Below, in pieces: positions 9,375 through 18,176 of a DNA stretch of 64,000 nucleotides. How positions within the stretch are numbered: position 1 is the stretch's first letter; each line of letters begins with the position of its first letter. The notes beneath the pieces are model-generated. The model worked only from the letters and a program-made list of their open reading frames with translations. It had not been told where the DNA came from and searched no databases. This DNA comes from JASHUC01 sp035523875. Its GTDB lineage: Bacteria; Pseudomonadota; Gammaproteobacteria; Steroidobacterales; Steroidobacteraceae. The stretch is taken from assembly GCA_035523875.1 (NCBI GenBank), contig DATKPY010000053.1, positions 62,001-126,000 on the forward strand, given 5' to 3'. Position numbers and translations under genes: made by a program.

Positions 9375-10346
9375 TCAGTCCCCCTTGGCGTCGGCTCCCG
9401 CGTCCGCCGCCTTGCGCCGCAGCTCTCGCGGCAGGGCGAAGGTCACCCGCTCCTCGCGCCCCGTGACCTCCTCGGTCGTCTGCCCGCCCCAGGAGCGCAG
9501 CCGCTCGACCACCTGTTGCACGATCACCTCGGGCGCCGATGCCCCGGCGGTGACCCCGACCACCTTCTTGCCCTCGACCCAGTCGCGGTGCATCTCATCG
9601 GGTCCGTCGACCAAGTAGCCGGGCACACCGCTGCGCTCGGCGAGCTCGCGCAGCCGATTGGAGTTCGAGCTCGTGCGCGATCCAACGACGATCAACGCCT
9701 CGCAGCGCTCGAGCAGCGTCTTCACGGCATCCTGCCGATTCTGCGTGGCGTAGCAGATGTCCTCCTTGCGCGGCGTTGCGAGCGCAGAGAAGCGCTCGCG
9801 CAGCACCGCGACGATCTCGGCGGTGTCGTCCATGGAGAGTGTCGTCTGGGTGACAAAGGCGAGGCTCGAGGGATCCCGCACCGTCAGGCGCCGCGCGTCC
9901 GCGGCGCTCTGCACCAGGTACATCCGGCCACCGAAGCGGGTGTCGAACCGACCGAGGGTGCCCTCCACCTCCGGGTGCCCGCTGTGCCCGATCAGGATGA
10001 CATCGCGGCCCTCGCGCGCGTAGCGCTGCACTTCCATGTGCACCTTCGTCACGAGCGGACAGGTCGCATCGAACACGTTGAGCCCGCGCTCGCGCGCAGT
10101 GCGCTCGACCTCGCTCGAGACCCCGTGCGCCGAGAAGATGACCGTCGCTCCGTCGGGGACCTCCTCGAGCTCCTCGACGAACACTGCACCGAGTGCACGC
10201 AGGCGGTCGACGACGTAGCGGTTGTGCACCACCTCATGGCGCACGTGGATCGGGGCGCCGAAGAGCTCGATCGCCCGCTCGACGATGTCGATCGCACGAT
10301 CGACACCGGCGCAGAAGCCGCGCGGATTGGCGAGAAGTATCTGCAT
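9375..10346 (-). CDS. ispH: 4-hydroxy-3-methylbut-2-enyl diphosphate reductase
   Basis: IspH/LytB makes IPP and DMAPP from HMBPP in the last step of the MEP isoprenoid pathway, using a [4Fe-4S] cluster. All three cluster cysteines are present: Cys12 (NPRGFCAGV), Cys96 (DATCPLV) and Cys198 (ICYATQNRQ). The catalytic E-V-V-H-N and SAHGVS segments are also intact. The start is ATG 10346 (MQILLANPRG), sharing one base with the lspA stop; an in-frame GTG precedes it directly. Last gene of the ribF-ileS-lspA-ispH operon. Confidence 0.97.
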   Translation of the reverse strand: MQILLANPRGFCAGVDRAIDIVERAIELFGAPIHVRHEVVHNRYVVDRLRALGAVFVEELEEVPDGATVIFSAHGVSSEVERTARERGLNVFDATCPLVTKVHMEVQRYAREGRDVILIGHSGHPEVEGTLGRFDTRFGGRMYLVQSAADARRLTVRDPSSLAFVTQTTLSMDDTAEIVAVLRERFSALATPRKEDICYATQNRQDAVKTLLERCEALIVVGSRTSSNSNRLRELAERSGVPGYLVDGPDEMHRDWVEGKKVVGVTAGASAPEVIVQQVVERLRSWGGQTTEEVTGREERVTFALPRELRRKAADAGADAKGD

Positions 10347-10885
10347 CACCTGCTCCTGTTGCGCCCCCCGATCCAGGCCTCGAGAAGCATGAGTGCGGCC
10401 CCGATCGTGATCGCCGAATCGGCGACGTTGAATGCCGGGAAGTGCACATCCTTCCAGTGGAAGTCGATGAAATCAACGACGTGACCGAGACGCACTCGGT
10501 CGATCAGGTTGCCGATCGCACCGGCCAGGATGAGCGCGAGGCTCACGGAGAGCAGCCGCTCGGCGCGCGCATCGAGCCGGTAGAGCCAAACGAGAATGGC
10601 ACCGCCCACCGCGATCGCAAGGCCGGTGAAGAGCCAGCGCTGCCACCCCGAGGCATCCGCGAGCATGCTGAAGGCGGCACCATTGTTGAAGCGCAGGGTG
10701 ATGTTGAGCACGGGCAGCACGACCACATCCTCGGCGTAGCGGAAGTGTCGCACCATCCACGCCTTCGAGAGCTGATCGATGACGATTACGACGGCCGCAA
10801 CCGGCAGCCAGCGCCATCCGCGCGCCCTGCGCGCGATTGCTGCCCCCGGTGCGGCGTTCTCGACGGTCTGCGGTGATTCCGTCAC
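10346..10885 (-). CDS. lspA: Lipoprotein signal peptidase (signal peptidase II)
   Basis: 179 residues, an inner-membrane aspartyl protease that cleaves prolipoprotein signal peptides. Four TM segments are visible. The two catalytic aspartates are Asp129 (GNLIDRVRLG) and Asp156 (FNVADSAI); the VIDQLSK and NNGAAFSM motifs are also present. The start is GTG 10885, overlapping the ileS stop by four bases (GTGA), preceded by GGAG. Translational coupling with ileS and ispH is likely. Confidence 0.96.
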   Translation of the reverse strand: MTESPQTVENAAPGAAIARRARGWRWLPVAAVVIVIDQLSKAWMVRHFRYAEDVVVLPVLNITLRFNNGAAFSMLADASGWQRWLFTGLAIAVGGAILVWLYRLDARAERLLSVSLALILAGAIGNLIDRVRLGHVVDFIDFHWKDVHFPAFNVADSAITIGAALMLLEAWIGGRNRSR

Positions 10886-13707
10886 GCAAATCTCCTCTGT
10901 TCGCCGGCACCGGCGAGGTTGAGCACGCAGCGGCCGCAGAGCTCGGGGTGGTCGGGGTGCGAGCCCACGTCCGGTAGCCGCTGCCAGCAGCGTACGCACT
11001 TCTCGGCGTCGGTTGCCTTGGCGGCGATCCACACGCCCTCGCGTGCCCCCTCGGTCGCGGACACGGCCCATGACGGCGGCGAGGATACCTGATGGACCCG
11101 CGCCGCCGAGGTGATCAGGAAGAACCGCAGCTCGTCCCCGAGCGCGTTCAAGCGCGGGTACTCCCCCGGCACGCAGTACACGTCAACCTCCGCATCGAGC
11201 GGGCCGCCGATGGCGCCCTCATCACGCAGCTTCTCGAGCTCGCGCAATACGTCGCGGCGCAGCCCGATGAGTGCATCCCAGTCGACCGCGTGCGTGCCGC
11301 TCTCGGCCACCTCGTGCCAGGTCGCGAGAAACACCGATTCCGCCCGCGCGCCCGGCAGCAGTTCCCAGATCTCCTCGGAGGTGAACGAGAGAATCGGCGC
11401 GAGCCAGCGCACCATGCTCTCGGCGATCTCAAGGAGCGCAGTCTGCGCGGAGCGGCGCGCGAGGCTCCGGGCGGGCGTTGTGTAGAGTCGATCGCGCACC
11501 ACATCGAGATAGAAGCTGCTCAAGTCGACGATGCAGAAGTTGTGCACCTTGTGGTAGACCAAATGAAAGGCGTAGTCGCGGTAGGCCTCGATGAGCTCGG
11601 ACTGGAGCGCGCGCGTGCGGGCGAGCGCCCAACGGTCGAGCGCCACCATCTGCGCGGGATGCACGGCGTCGGTGCGCGGATCGAAGCCGTGGAGATTGCC
11701 GAGCAGGAACCGCGCGGTATTGCGCAGCTTCCGGTACGACTCGGCGATACGCTTGAGAAGCCCATCGGAGACGCTCATCTCGTTGGCATAGTCCGTCGCC
11801 GCCACCCACAGCCTGAGCACGTCCGCCCCGAACGTGTCGACCACCCGCTGTGGCGCGATCACGTTGCCTAAGGACTTCGACATCTTGCGTCCCTTCTCAT
11901 CCACGGTGAACCCGTGGGTGAGGACACCCCGATAGGGCGCCCGCTCGTAGAGCGCCTCGGACATGAGGAGCGAGCTGTGAAACCAGCCGCGGTGCTGATC
12001 GGAGCCCTCGAGATAGAGGTCCGCGGGCATGGCGAGATCGGGCCGCAGGGTTCCGACGCACTCGAACGAGAGACCCGAGTCCGCCCACACGTCCATCACG
12101 TCGGTGAGCTTGCGGTAGCGCGCGCTGTCCGTGCCGAGCAGCTCGGCCGGATCGAGGTCGAACCAGCCATCGATCCCCTCGCGCTCGACGCGCGCGGCCA
12201 CCGTCTCGATGAGCTCGAGCGAGCGCGGATGCGGCTCGCCCGCGCTGTCGACGAAGAGCGTGATCGGCACGCCCCAGGTCCGCTGCCGCGAGATGCACCA
12301 GTCGGGCCGGTTCTCGATCATGCCGGTGATGCGCTGCTCGCCCCACTTGGGCGTCCATTCAACCGTCTTGATGTCCCTGAGCGCGTGCTCGCGCAGCCCC
12401 TTGCGCTCCATGCTGATGAACCACTGGGGCGTCGCGCGGAAGATCACCGGCGTCTTGTGCCGCCAGCAGTGCGGATAGCTGTGCCGGTGCGGCTCGTGAT
12501 GCAGGAGCCGGCCGCGCTCGCGTAACGCCTCGACGATCACGGGATTCGCCGCCTCGACCTTGAGTCCGGCGACGAGCGCCGTGTCCGGCAAAAAGCGCCC
12601 GTCATCCCCGACGGGGTTCGCTACGCTCAATGCGTAGCGCTGGCCCACGACGAAGTCCTCGTGACCGTGACCGGGCGCGGTATGTACGGCGCCGGTGCCG
12701 GCATCGAGCGTCACATGATCCCCAAGCACCACGGGTAGGGTGCGCTCGAGGAACGGATGACGGAGCTTGAGGCCTTCCAGATCGCGGCCGTCGAGCTCGG
12801 CGAGCACCCCGCGCTGCGGAAGTCCGTATCGCGCAAGGCACGCGCAGGCGAGCTCGGCGGCAATCAGCAGATGCCGCGCACCAGCGCCTGCGCCGGCCTC
12901 GAGCAGCTGGTAGCGGAAGGCGTCGCGCACCGCCACCGCCTGGTTCGCCGGCAAGGTCCACGGGGTCGTCGTCCAGATGACGATCTCGGCCGGCACTGCG
13001 CCGAGCGCGCCGGGCACGAGCCCCGCGCGCCGCTCGAGCTCGCGGTTCTCCGTCACCTGGAAGCCGACATCGATCGCAGGCGAGCTGCGCTCCTCGTACT
13101 CGACCTCCGCCTCGGCGAGCGCCGAACGGCACTCCATGCACCAATGCACCGGCTTCACGCCTCGATAGACGTGCCCGGCGGCGATGATGCGTCCGAGTGC
13201 GCGGATCTGCTGGGCCTCATAGCGCGGGTCCATCGTGAGGTACGGCCGGGCCCAGTCTCCGAGCACACCGAGCCGCTCGAAATCCGCGCGCTGCAGCTCG
13301 ATCTGCTCCGTGGCATAGGCGCGGCACGCGGCACGAAAGGCCTGCGCATCGAGCTTGTGACCGGGACGGCCGTACTTCTTCTCCACCTGCTGCTCGATCG
13401 GCAACCCGTGACAGTCCCAGCCCGGCACATACGGGGAATCGAAACCGTCGAGCGTGCGCGCCTTGACGATCACGTCCTTCAGGACCTTGTTGACCGCGTG
13501 GCCCAAGTGGATGACCCCATTCGCGTACGGCGGCCCATCGTGCAGCAGGAATCGTGGCCGCCCGGCCCCGCGCTCGCGCAGCTTCCCGTACAGGTCCATC
13601 GCCCGCCAGGCCGCAAGCCGCGCCGGCTCGCGCTGGGCGAGATCGGCCTTCATGGGAAAGTCGGTCTGCGGCAGGTTGATCGTGTTCTTGTAGTCGAGCT
13701 TCGTCAT
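10882..13707 (-). CDS. ileS: Isoleucyl-tRNA synthetase
   Basis: 941 residues, full length for the bacterial class I enzyme that charges tRNA-Ile. The HIGH-type motif is HLGH (67-70). The KMSKS loop (around residue 608) is intact, and the C-terminal zinc finger is present (CVRCWQRLPDVG then CGRCV). The central WTTTPWTLPANQA segment belongs to the editing domain. It lies between ribF and lspA, the standard gammaproteobacterial order. No T-box leader is seen. Confidence 0.98.
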   Translation of the reverse strand: MTKLDYKNTINLPQTDFPMKADLAQREPARLAAWRAMDLYGKLRERGAGRPRFLLHDGPPYANGVIHLGHAVNKVLKDVIVKARTLDGFDSPYVPGWDCHGLPIEQQVEKKYGRPGHKLDAQAFRAACRAYATEQIELQRADFERLGVLGDWARPYLTMDPRYEAQQIRALGRIIAAGHVYRGVKPVHWCMECRSALAEAEVEYEERSSPAIDVGFQVTENRELERRAGLVPGALGAVPAEIVIWTTTPWTLPANQAVAVRDAFRYQLLEAGAGAGARHLLIAAELACACLARYGLPQRGVLAELDGRDLEGLKLRHPFLERTLPVVLGDHVTLDAGTGAVHTAPGHGHEDFVVGQRYALSVANPVGDDGRFLPDTALVAGLKVEAANPVIVEALRERGRLLHHEPHRHSYPHCWRHKTPVIFRATPQWFISMERKGLREHALRDIKTVEWTPKWGEQRITGMIENRPDWCISRQRTWGVPITLFVDSAGEPHPRSLELIETVAARVEREGIDGWFDLDPAELLGTDSARYRKLTDVMDVWADSGLSFECVGTLRPDLAMPADLYLEGSDQHRGWFHSSLLMSEALYERAPYRGVLTHGFTVDEKGRKMSKSLGNVIAPQRVVDTFGADVLRLWVAATDYANEMSVSDGLLKRIAESYRKLRNTARFLLGNLHGFDPRTDAVHPAQMVALDRWALARTRALQSELIEAYRDYAFHLVYHKVHNFCIVDLSSFYLDVVRDRLYTTPARSLARRSAQTALLEIAESMVRWLAPILSFTSEEIWELLPGARAESVFLATWHEVAESGTHAVDWDALIGLRRDVLRELEKLRDEGAIGGPLDAEVDVYCVPGEYPRLNALGDELRFFLITSAARVHQVSSPPSWAVSATEGAREGVWIAAKATDAEKCVRCWQRLPDVGSHPDHPELCGRCVLNLAGAGEQRRFA

Positions 13708-13736
13708 GAGTCGGGCTGCGTCATCCGCATCGGTGT

Positions 13737-14660
13737 TCAGGTGTTGAGGACCGCGCGGGCCGCGGCCGCGTCGCGCCGCATCTGCTCGGTGAGCGCGCCC
13801 AAGGAGTCGAACCGCACTTCATCGCGCAGCTTGGCCACGAATTCCACATCGATCTCCCGTCCGTAGAGGTCGCCGTCAAAATCAAAGAGATGCGCCTCGA
13901 GCAGCGGCTCGATCCCATCGACAGTCGGTCGCGTGCCGAGGCTCGCGACCCCCGGAACCGGTTGAGCGCGCACCCCGCGCACGCGCACCGCGAAGATGCC
14001 GTTCAATGCGGGCTTGCGACGCTCGAGCCGCAGGTTCGCCGTGGCGAATCCGAGCGTGCGCCCGAGCCGCCGGCCTTCCACGACGCGGCCGCTCATCGCG
14101 TAGGGCCGACCGAGCCAGCGCTCCGCCTGGCGCAGGTCCCCGCGCGCGAGCGCCGCGCGGATCCCGCTGCTGCTCACGCGGACTCCATCGAGTCTGACCG
14201 GGGCCACCACGTCCACCTGGCACCCGAGCCGCGATCCGACCTCCTCGAGCAGGCCCGCGGTCGCCTCGCCGTTGCGGCCGAAGCGGAAGTCGTGGCCGAC
14301 GACGACCATCGGCGCGCGCAGCTCGGAGAACAGCAGCTGAGCGAACTCCTCACCCGACAAGCTCCGCACGCGCTCCCCGAAAGGCAGCAGGAACAGGTAC
14401 TCGAGCTGCATGCGGCTCAGGATCCGCCAGCGCTCGCGCCAGGAGGTGAGCCTGGGCGGCGGGTCGTACGGGGCGAGATGCTCCCGCGGCATCGGCTCGA
14501 AGGTGACCATCATCGTCGGGCGCCCGAGCCGCGCACCGTGCAGAGCCATCCGCGCGAGCAGCACCTGGTGTCCGAGGTGGATGCCGTCGTACGTGCCGAC
14601 CGTCACGACGCTCCCGCGCTCGATTTCCCGCAGGTTGACCAATCCACGAATGAGCCTCAT
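13737..14660 (-). CDS. ribF: Bifunctional riboflavin kinase / FAD synthetase
   Basis: 307 residues from ATG 14660 (MRLIRGL); upstream in-frame codons precede a good -10 box and are not coding. The N-terminal adenylyltransferase half has TYDGIHLGHQ (nucleotidyl transferase HxGH), VVGHDFRFG and SSSGIR. The C-terminal kinase half has GRRLGRTLGFATANL, where most homologues have P in place of A in this metal-binding loop, and a final helix rich in RRD. It makes FMN and FAD from riboflavin. First gene of the operon. Confidence 0.95.
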   Translation of the reverse strand: MRLIRGLVNLREIERGSVVTVGTYDGIHLGHQVLLARMALHGARLGRPTMMVTFEPMPREHLAPYDPPPRLTSWRERWRILSRMQLEYLFLLPFGERVRSLSGEEFAQLLFSELRAPMVVVGHDFRFGRNGEATAGLLEEVGSRLGCQVDVVAPVRLDGVRVSSSGIRAALARGDLRQAERWLGRPYAMSGRVVEGRRLGRTLGFATANLRLERRKPALNGIFAVRVRGVRAQPVPGVASLGTRPTVDGIEPLLEAHLFDFDGDLYGREIDVEFVAKLRDEVRFDSLGALTEQMRRDAAAARAVLNT

Positions 14661-14707
14661 GAGCTTGGGATCCGGTCCCCGGCGGCATCCGGCCGGCAAA
14701 ACGGGGA

Positions 14708-14713
14708 ATTATA
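14708..14713 (-). promoter_or_regulatory. -10 box of the ribF-ileS-lspA-ispH operon
   Basis: A perfect TATAAT on the minus strand, giving a transcription start near 14701 and a leader of about 40 bases before ribF ATG 14660. The -35 region at 17 bases is a poor match, so the -10 carries the call. Confidence 0.55.
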
Positions 14714-14810
14714 GGGAATTCCGCCCACGCGCGAGGCTCCCCGCCGTAGGGGAGGCTCATTGCGCATTACCATGGCCGCAGGCGGCGGAGCCCGCGCCGT
14801 GTCCGCGGCG

Positions 14811-14839
14811 TTGACTTCCCGGCGACCGCTCCGCACACT
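14811..14839 (+). promoter_or_regulatory. Candidate promoter of rpsT
   Basis: TTGACT (14811-14816), 17-base spacer, CACACT (14834-14839). The start would be near 14847, leaving a ~35-base leader before the rpsT GTG. The -35 is strong; the -10 matches only half the consensus. Confidence 0.5.
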
Positions 14840-14881
14840 ACCGCGCCTTTTTTCGGGCCCGTGCGCCCTTCGGAGAGTTTC

Positions 14882-15145
14882 GTGGCCAACACCAAATCGG
14901 CGGAAAAAGCGGCTCGCCAGGCCGAGAAGCACCGGGCGCGCAACATCGCGCTGCGCTCGCGCATGCGCACGGCGATCCGTCAGGTCACCGCCGCCGTGGC
15001 GGCGGGCAACAAGGAATCTGCACAGGCGAGTTACCGCGAGGCCGTGCCGGTCATCGACACGCTCGTCAACAAACAGATCATCCACCGCAACAAGGCCTCG
15101 CGGCACAAGAGTCGGCTGGCGGCGCGCGTCCGCGCGATGTCCTAG
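14882..15145 (+). CDS. rpsT: 30S ribosomal protein S20
   Basis: 87 residues, starting at GTG 14882 (MANTKSAEKAARQ), with GGAGAG at 14872-14877; an upstream in-frame ATG at 14861 would add seven non-homologous residues. The sequence is the usual three-helix basic S20, including QAEKHRARN, KQIIHRNKASRHKSRL and an arginine-rich C-terminus. S20 binds 16S rRNA early in 30S assembly. A GTG start is compatible with the weak initiation known for S20 autoregulation in enterobacteria. In many relatives murJ follows; here the next gene is the convergent obgE. Confidence 0.97.
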   Translation: MANTKSAEKAARQAEKHRARNIALRSRMRTAIRQVTAAVAAGNKESAQASYREAVPVIDTLVNKQIIHRNKASRHKSRLAARVRAMS

Positions 15146-15186
15146 CGCCCGTCCTCGGTTCCGTCCCGCGCGCGGGGCAGCGGCAC

Positions 15187-16260
15187 TCACCGCGGCAAAG
15201 CGGCCGGCCTCTCCTCCGCGCCTCGCGCCGCTTCCTTCGCCGGCGCGCGCGCGCGCGACTCGAGAAAGCTCATGGCGGCCGCGGCGAGTTCGCGCGTCCC
15301 CTCGCCCGTCGCCGCCGAAATCAGGAAATGCCTTCCGCGGAAGCGCAGTCGCCGCACGATCTCCTTGGCGCGCTGCTCGGCCTCCTCGGGCGGCAGCAGA
15401 TCGCGCTTGTTGAGCACCAGCCAGCGCGGCTTGGCAGCGAGCTCCTTGCTGAACTTCTTGAGCTCCGCGACGATGTCGCGCGCCGCCGCAACCGGATCCG
15501 CGGCCGGATCGAGCGGCGCGATGTCGATCAGGTGCAGGAGCAGGCGCGTGCGCTGCAGATGCCGCAGGAAGCGGATGCCGAGACCCACCCCTTCGGCCGC
15601 GCCCTCGATGAGACCCGGAATGTCGGCCATGACAAAGCTGCGGTGCTCGCCGACGGCGACCACGCCGAGGTGCGGATGGAGCGTGGTGAAGGGGTAATCG
15701 GCCACCTTCGGCCGTGCCGCGGAGACCGCACGGATGAGCGTCGACTTGCCCGCGTTCGGCAGCCCGAGGAGACCCACGTCCGCGATCACTCTGAGCTCGA
15801 GCTCGAGCATGCGCTTCTCGCCCGGCAGTCCCGGGCCGAACTGGCGCGGCGCGCGGTTGGTGCTCGATTTGAAGCGAGTGTTGCCCCAGCCGCCCTTGCC
15901 ACCCCGCGCGACGAGCAGGACCTCGCCCACGCGCGCGAGGTCTCCCAGCTCCTCGCCGGTGTCGGCATCGCGCACCACGGTGCCAACGGGAACAGAGACA
16001 TAGAGGTCGCGCCCGCCCGCGCCGGAACAGTCCCGGCCGGCGCCGCCCTGTCCGGATTCGGCCTTGAGCGTGCGCTCGATGCGAAAGTCGGCCAGGGTGT
16101 TGATGCCGGCCAGGGTCTTCAAGTAGACGCTGCCGCCGTTGCCGCCGTCGCCGCCGTCGGGGCCACCGAAGGGCACGAACTTCTCTCTGCGGAAGCTGAC
16201 GCTGCCCCGTCCGCCGCGTCCGGCCTGAACTTTGAGCCGCGCTTCGTCGACGAATTTCAT
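15187..16260 (-). CDS. obgE: GTPase ObgE/CgtA
   Basis: 357 residues. The N-terminal Obg domain (1-158) has the glycine-rich collagen-like helices (GGRGSVSFRREKFVPFGGPDGG). The G domain has the P-loop GLPNAGKS (166-173), the DIPGLIEGA switch II region and the NKRDLL base-specificity motif. Obg proteins bind the 50S subunit and link ribosome assembly with stress responses. It closes the rplU-rpmA-obgE operon. The short Ala/Arg-rich tail after residue ~335 is variable in this family. Confidence 0.97.
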   Translation of the reverse strand: MKFVDEARLKVQAGRGGRGSVSFRREKFVPFGGPDGGDGGNGGSVYLKTLAGINTLADFRIERTLKAESGQGGAGRDCSGAGGRDLYVSVPVGTVVRDADTGEELGDLARVGEVLLVARGGKGGWGNTRFKSSTNRAPRQFGPGLPGEKRMLELELRVIADVGLLGLPNAGKSTLIRAVSAARPKVADYPFTTLHPHLGVVAVGEHRSFVMADIPGLIEGAAEGVGLGIRFLRHLQRTRLLLHLIDIAPLDPAADPVAAARDIVAELKKFSKELAAKPRWLVLNKRDLLPPEEAEQRAKEIVRRLRFRGRHFLISAATGEGTRELAAAAMSFLESRARAPAKEAARGAEERPAALPR

Positions 16261-16286
16261 GATCCGCGCGCGCCGGCGCGGCGCGA

Positions 16287-16550
16287 TCAGGCCGTCTCCG
16301 GCACCACGTTCACGTAGAGCCGCTGCTCGGGGCCTTTCTTCTTGAATACGACGCGACCGCCCACCTTGGCATACAGTGTATGATCGGTACCGACGCCTAC
16401 ATTCTCTCCGGCGCGCATCGGCGTGCCGCGCTGGCGCACTAGAATATTGCCCGCCAACACGTGCTCCCCGCCGAATCGCTTGACGCCGAGGCGCTTGGAG
16501 TGGGAGTCGCGACCGTTCTTGGTACTGCCGCCCGCCTTTTTGTGTGCCAT
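16287..16550 (-). CDS. rpmA: 50S ribosomal protein L27
   Basis: 87 residues starting at ATG 16550 (MAHKKAGGSTKNGRDS), the exact conserved N-terminus of L27, which reaches toward the peptidyl transferase centre. The C-terminus GGRVVFKKKGP is also typical. It lies 30 bases downstream of rplU and 26 bases upstream of obgE. Confidence 0.98.
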   Translation of the reverse strand: MAHKKAGGSTKNGRDSHSKRLGVKRFGGEHVLAGNILVRQRGTPMRAGENVGVGTDHTLYAKVGGRVVFKKKGPEQRLYVNVVPETA

Positions 16551-16580
16551 GTCTGCCGAAACCTCCGTCAAACCACCCGA

Positions 16581-16895
16581 TCAGCCGGCCGTGATGTCAG
16601 TCACCTTGACCTCGGTGAACATCTGCCGGTGGCCCTTCTGGCGCAGATAATGCTTGCGCCGGCGGAACTTCACGATCGATACCTTGGTGCCCTTGCCGTG
16701 CCGCAGGATCGTGGCCGTCACCTTGCCGCCCGCGACCCGCGGCGTACCGATCTTCACCTGAGCGCCCTCCCCGACGAGCCGCACATCGGCGAACTCCACG
16801 CTGGCGCCGGGCTCGCCGTCGAGCCTCTCAATGCGCAGCACGGCGTCTTTGCTCACCCGATACTGCTTGCCGCCCGTGGCGATGACCGCGTACAT
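16581..16895 (-). CDS. rplU: 50S ribosomal protein L21
   Basis: 104 residues from ATG 16895 (MYAVIATGGKQYRV). The C-terminal signature KFRRRKHYLRQKGHRQ is present. L21 binds 23S rRNA domain I. First gene of the L21-L27-Obg operon, with a strong promoter upstream. The start lies 4 bases downstream of a short palindrome in its leader. Confidence 0.98.
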   Translation of the reverse strand: MYAVIATGGKQYRVSKDAVLRIERLDGEPGASVEFADVRLVGEGAQVKIGTPRVAGGKVTATILRHGKGTKVSIVKFRRRKHYLRQKGHRQMFTEVKVTDITAG

Positions 16896-16899
16896 CGTG

Positions 16900-16913
16900 A
16901 AGTTCCTGAACTT
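16900..16913 (-). repeat. 14-base palindrome at the rplU ribosome binding site
   Basis: AAGTTC-AG-GAACTT on the minus strand. The AGGA core of the likely Shine-Dalgarno sits in the centre. With the inner pairs open it could form a 4-bp stem masking the ribosome site. A role in L21 feedback control is speculative. Confidence 0.3.
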
Positions 16914-16947
16914 GAGGGACCGCGCCCGGATGCGCGAAAGGCCGCGC

Positions 16948-16976
16948 ATTCTACTCACCGGGGGAGGATGGGTCAA
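16948..16976 (-). promoter_or_regulatory. Strong sigma70 promoter of rplU-rpmA-obgE
   Basis: Minus strand TTGACC (plus 16971-16976), 17-base spacer, TAGAAT (plus 16948-16953). The predicted start near 16941 gives a leader of about 46 bases. Confidence 0.75.
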
Positions 16977-17092
16977 ACCGATGATTCCTCAGGTGCTGCC
17001 TGGACTTACCCGCGCCGCGTCCCCACTTTCGGGGCAATCTCCGCTACCCTTCCGTGCGCGACCAAATGAGAGCCCAGCGACAACCGACCGCC

Positions 17093-18061
17093 ATGACGCT
17101 CGATGATATCCGCGCGCTCGTCCGGAACGATCTGGCGTCGGTCGACGAGGTGATCCGCTCGCGCCTGAAGAGCTCGGTGCCGCTCGTCGACCGGGTCGCC
17201 GAGCACATCATCTCTGGGGGCGGCAAGCGCCTGCGGCCGCTCCTCGTGGTGCTCGCCGGCAGGGCCTGCGGCGGGAGCGGTCCGCCGCACGTCGAGGCGG
17301 CGGCCTTCATCGAATTCGTCCACACCGCGACGCTGCTGCACGACGATGTGGTCGACGGCTCCTCGATGCGCCGCGGCCGCCACACCGCGAACGAGGTCTT
17401 CGGCAACCAGGCGAGCGTGCTCGTCGGGGATTTCGTCTACTCGCGCGCCTTTCAGATGATGGCCTCGCTTCACTCTCAGCGCGTCATGGAGATCATGGCC
17501 GATGCCACCAACGTGATCGCCGAGGGCGAGGTGCTGCAGCTGATGAATACCCACGACCCGGAGACGACCGAGCAGCGCTACCTCGATGTGATCTACCGCA
17601 AGACCGCGCGGCTCTTTGAGGCGGGCGCAGAGGTGGCCGCAGTGCTCTCATCCGGCGCGACGGAGATGCAGCGCAGCCTCGCGCGCTACGGGCGCCACCT
17701 GGGCGCTGCGTATCAGCTCGTGGACGATGTGCTCGACTTCCGCTCGAACCCGGCCGAGCGCGGCAAGAATCTCGGCGACGATCTCGCGGAGGGCAAGCCG
17801 ACACTGCCGCTCATCCACGCGCTGCGGCTCGCCGGGGAGCCCGATCGGCTGCTCATCCGCCGGGCGATCGAGACCGGCGGACTCGCCGAGCTCGAGCCGG
17901 TCGTCACCGCGATTGAATCAAGTGGAGGCCTGGACTACGCCTTTAAGCTCGCCCGGCGCGAAGCGGAGTCCGCGCTCGAGGCGCTTCAGGTGCTGCCGCA
18001 CTCGAGCTACCGGGCAGGGCTCGAAGCGCTCGCCCGGTTCGCAGTCGAGCACACGGTCTGA
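17093..18061 (+). CDS. ispB: Octaprenyl diphosphate synthase (trans-polyprenyl synthase)
   Basis: 322 residues from ATG 17093, nearly the length of E. coli IspB; in-frame GTG 17054 and ATG 17066 are alternatives. Both Asp-rich motifs are present: DDVVD (84-88, first) and DDVLD (211-215, second). The GGGKRLRPL and GEVLQLMN segments match IspB. The enzyme extends FPP with IPP to make the ubiquinone side chain. Divergent from the L21 operon, an arrangement common in gammaproteobacteria. Confidence 0.93.
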   Translation: MTLDDIRALVRNDLASVDEVIRSRLKSSVPLVDRVAEHIISGGGKRLRPLLVVLAGRACGGSGPPHVEAAAFIEFVHTATLLHDDVVDGSSMRRGRHTANEVFGNQASVLVGDFVYSRAFQMMASLHSQRVMEIMADATNVIAEGEVLQLMNTHDPETTEQRYLDVIYRKTARLFEAGAEVAAVLSSGATEMQRSLARYGRHLGAAYQLVDDVLDFRSNPAERGKNLGDDLAEGKPTLPLIHALRLAGEPDRLLIRRAIETGGLAELEPVVTAIESSGGLDYAFKLARREAESALEALQVLPHSSYRAGLEALARFAVEHTV

Positions 18062-18176
18062 AGGAGCCGCACGGCGCCGCCCGTCCGCTTCGCGTGGCGC
18101 AGCGCTTTGTTATAGGTTGTTGAGACGGGGTGACCGCGTCCGCGCCGTCTGCGGCGCTCGGTCGGGAGGATGCATC

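Noticed and set aside
14661..14881. Possible FMN riboswitch before ribF or T-box before ileS
   Set aside because: The leader is about 40 bases, too short for an FMN riboswitch, and ileS directly follows ribF with no structured leader.
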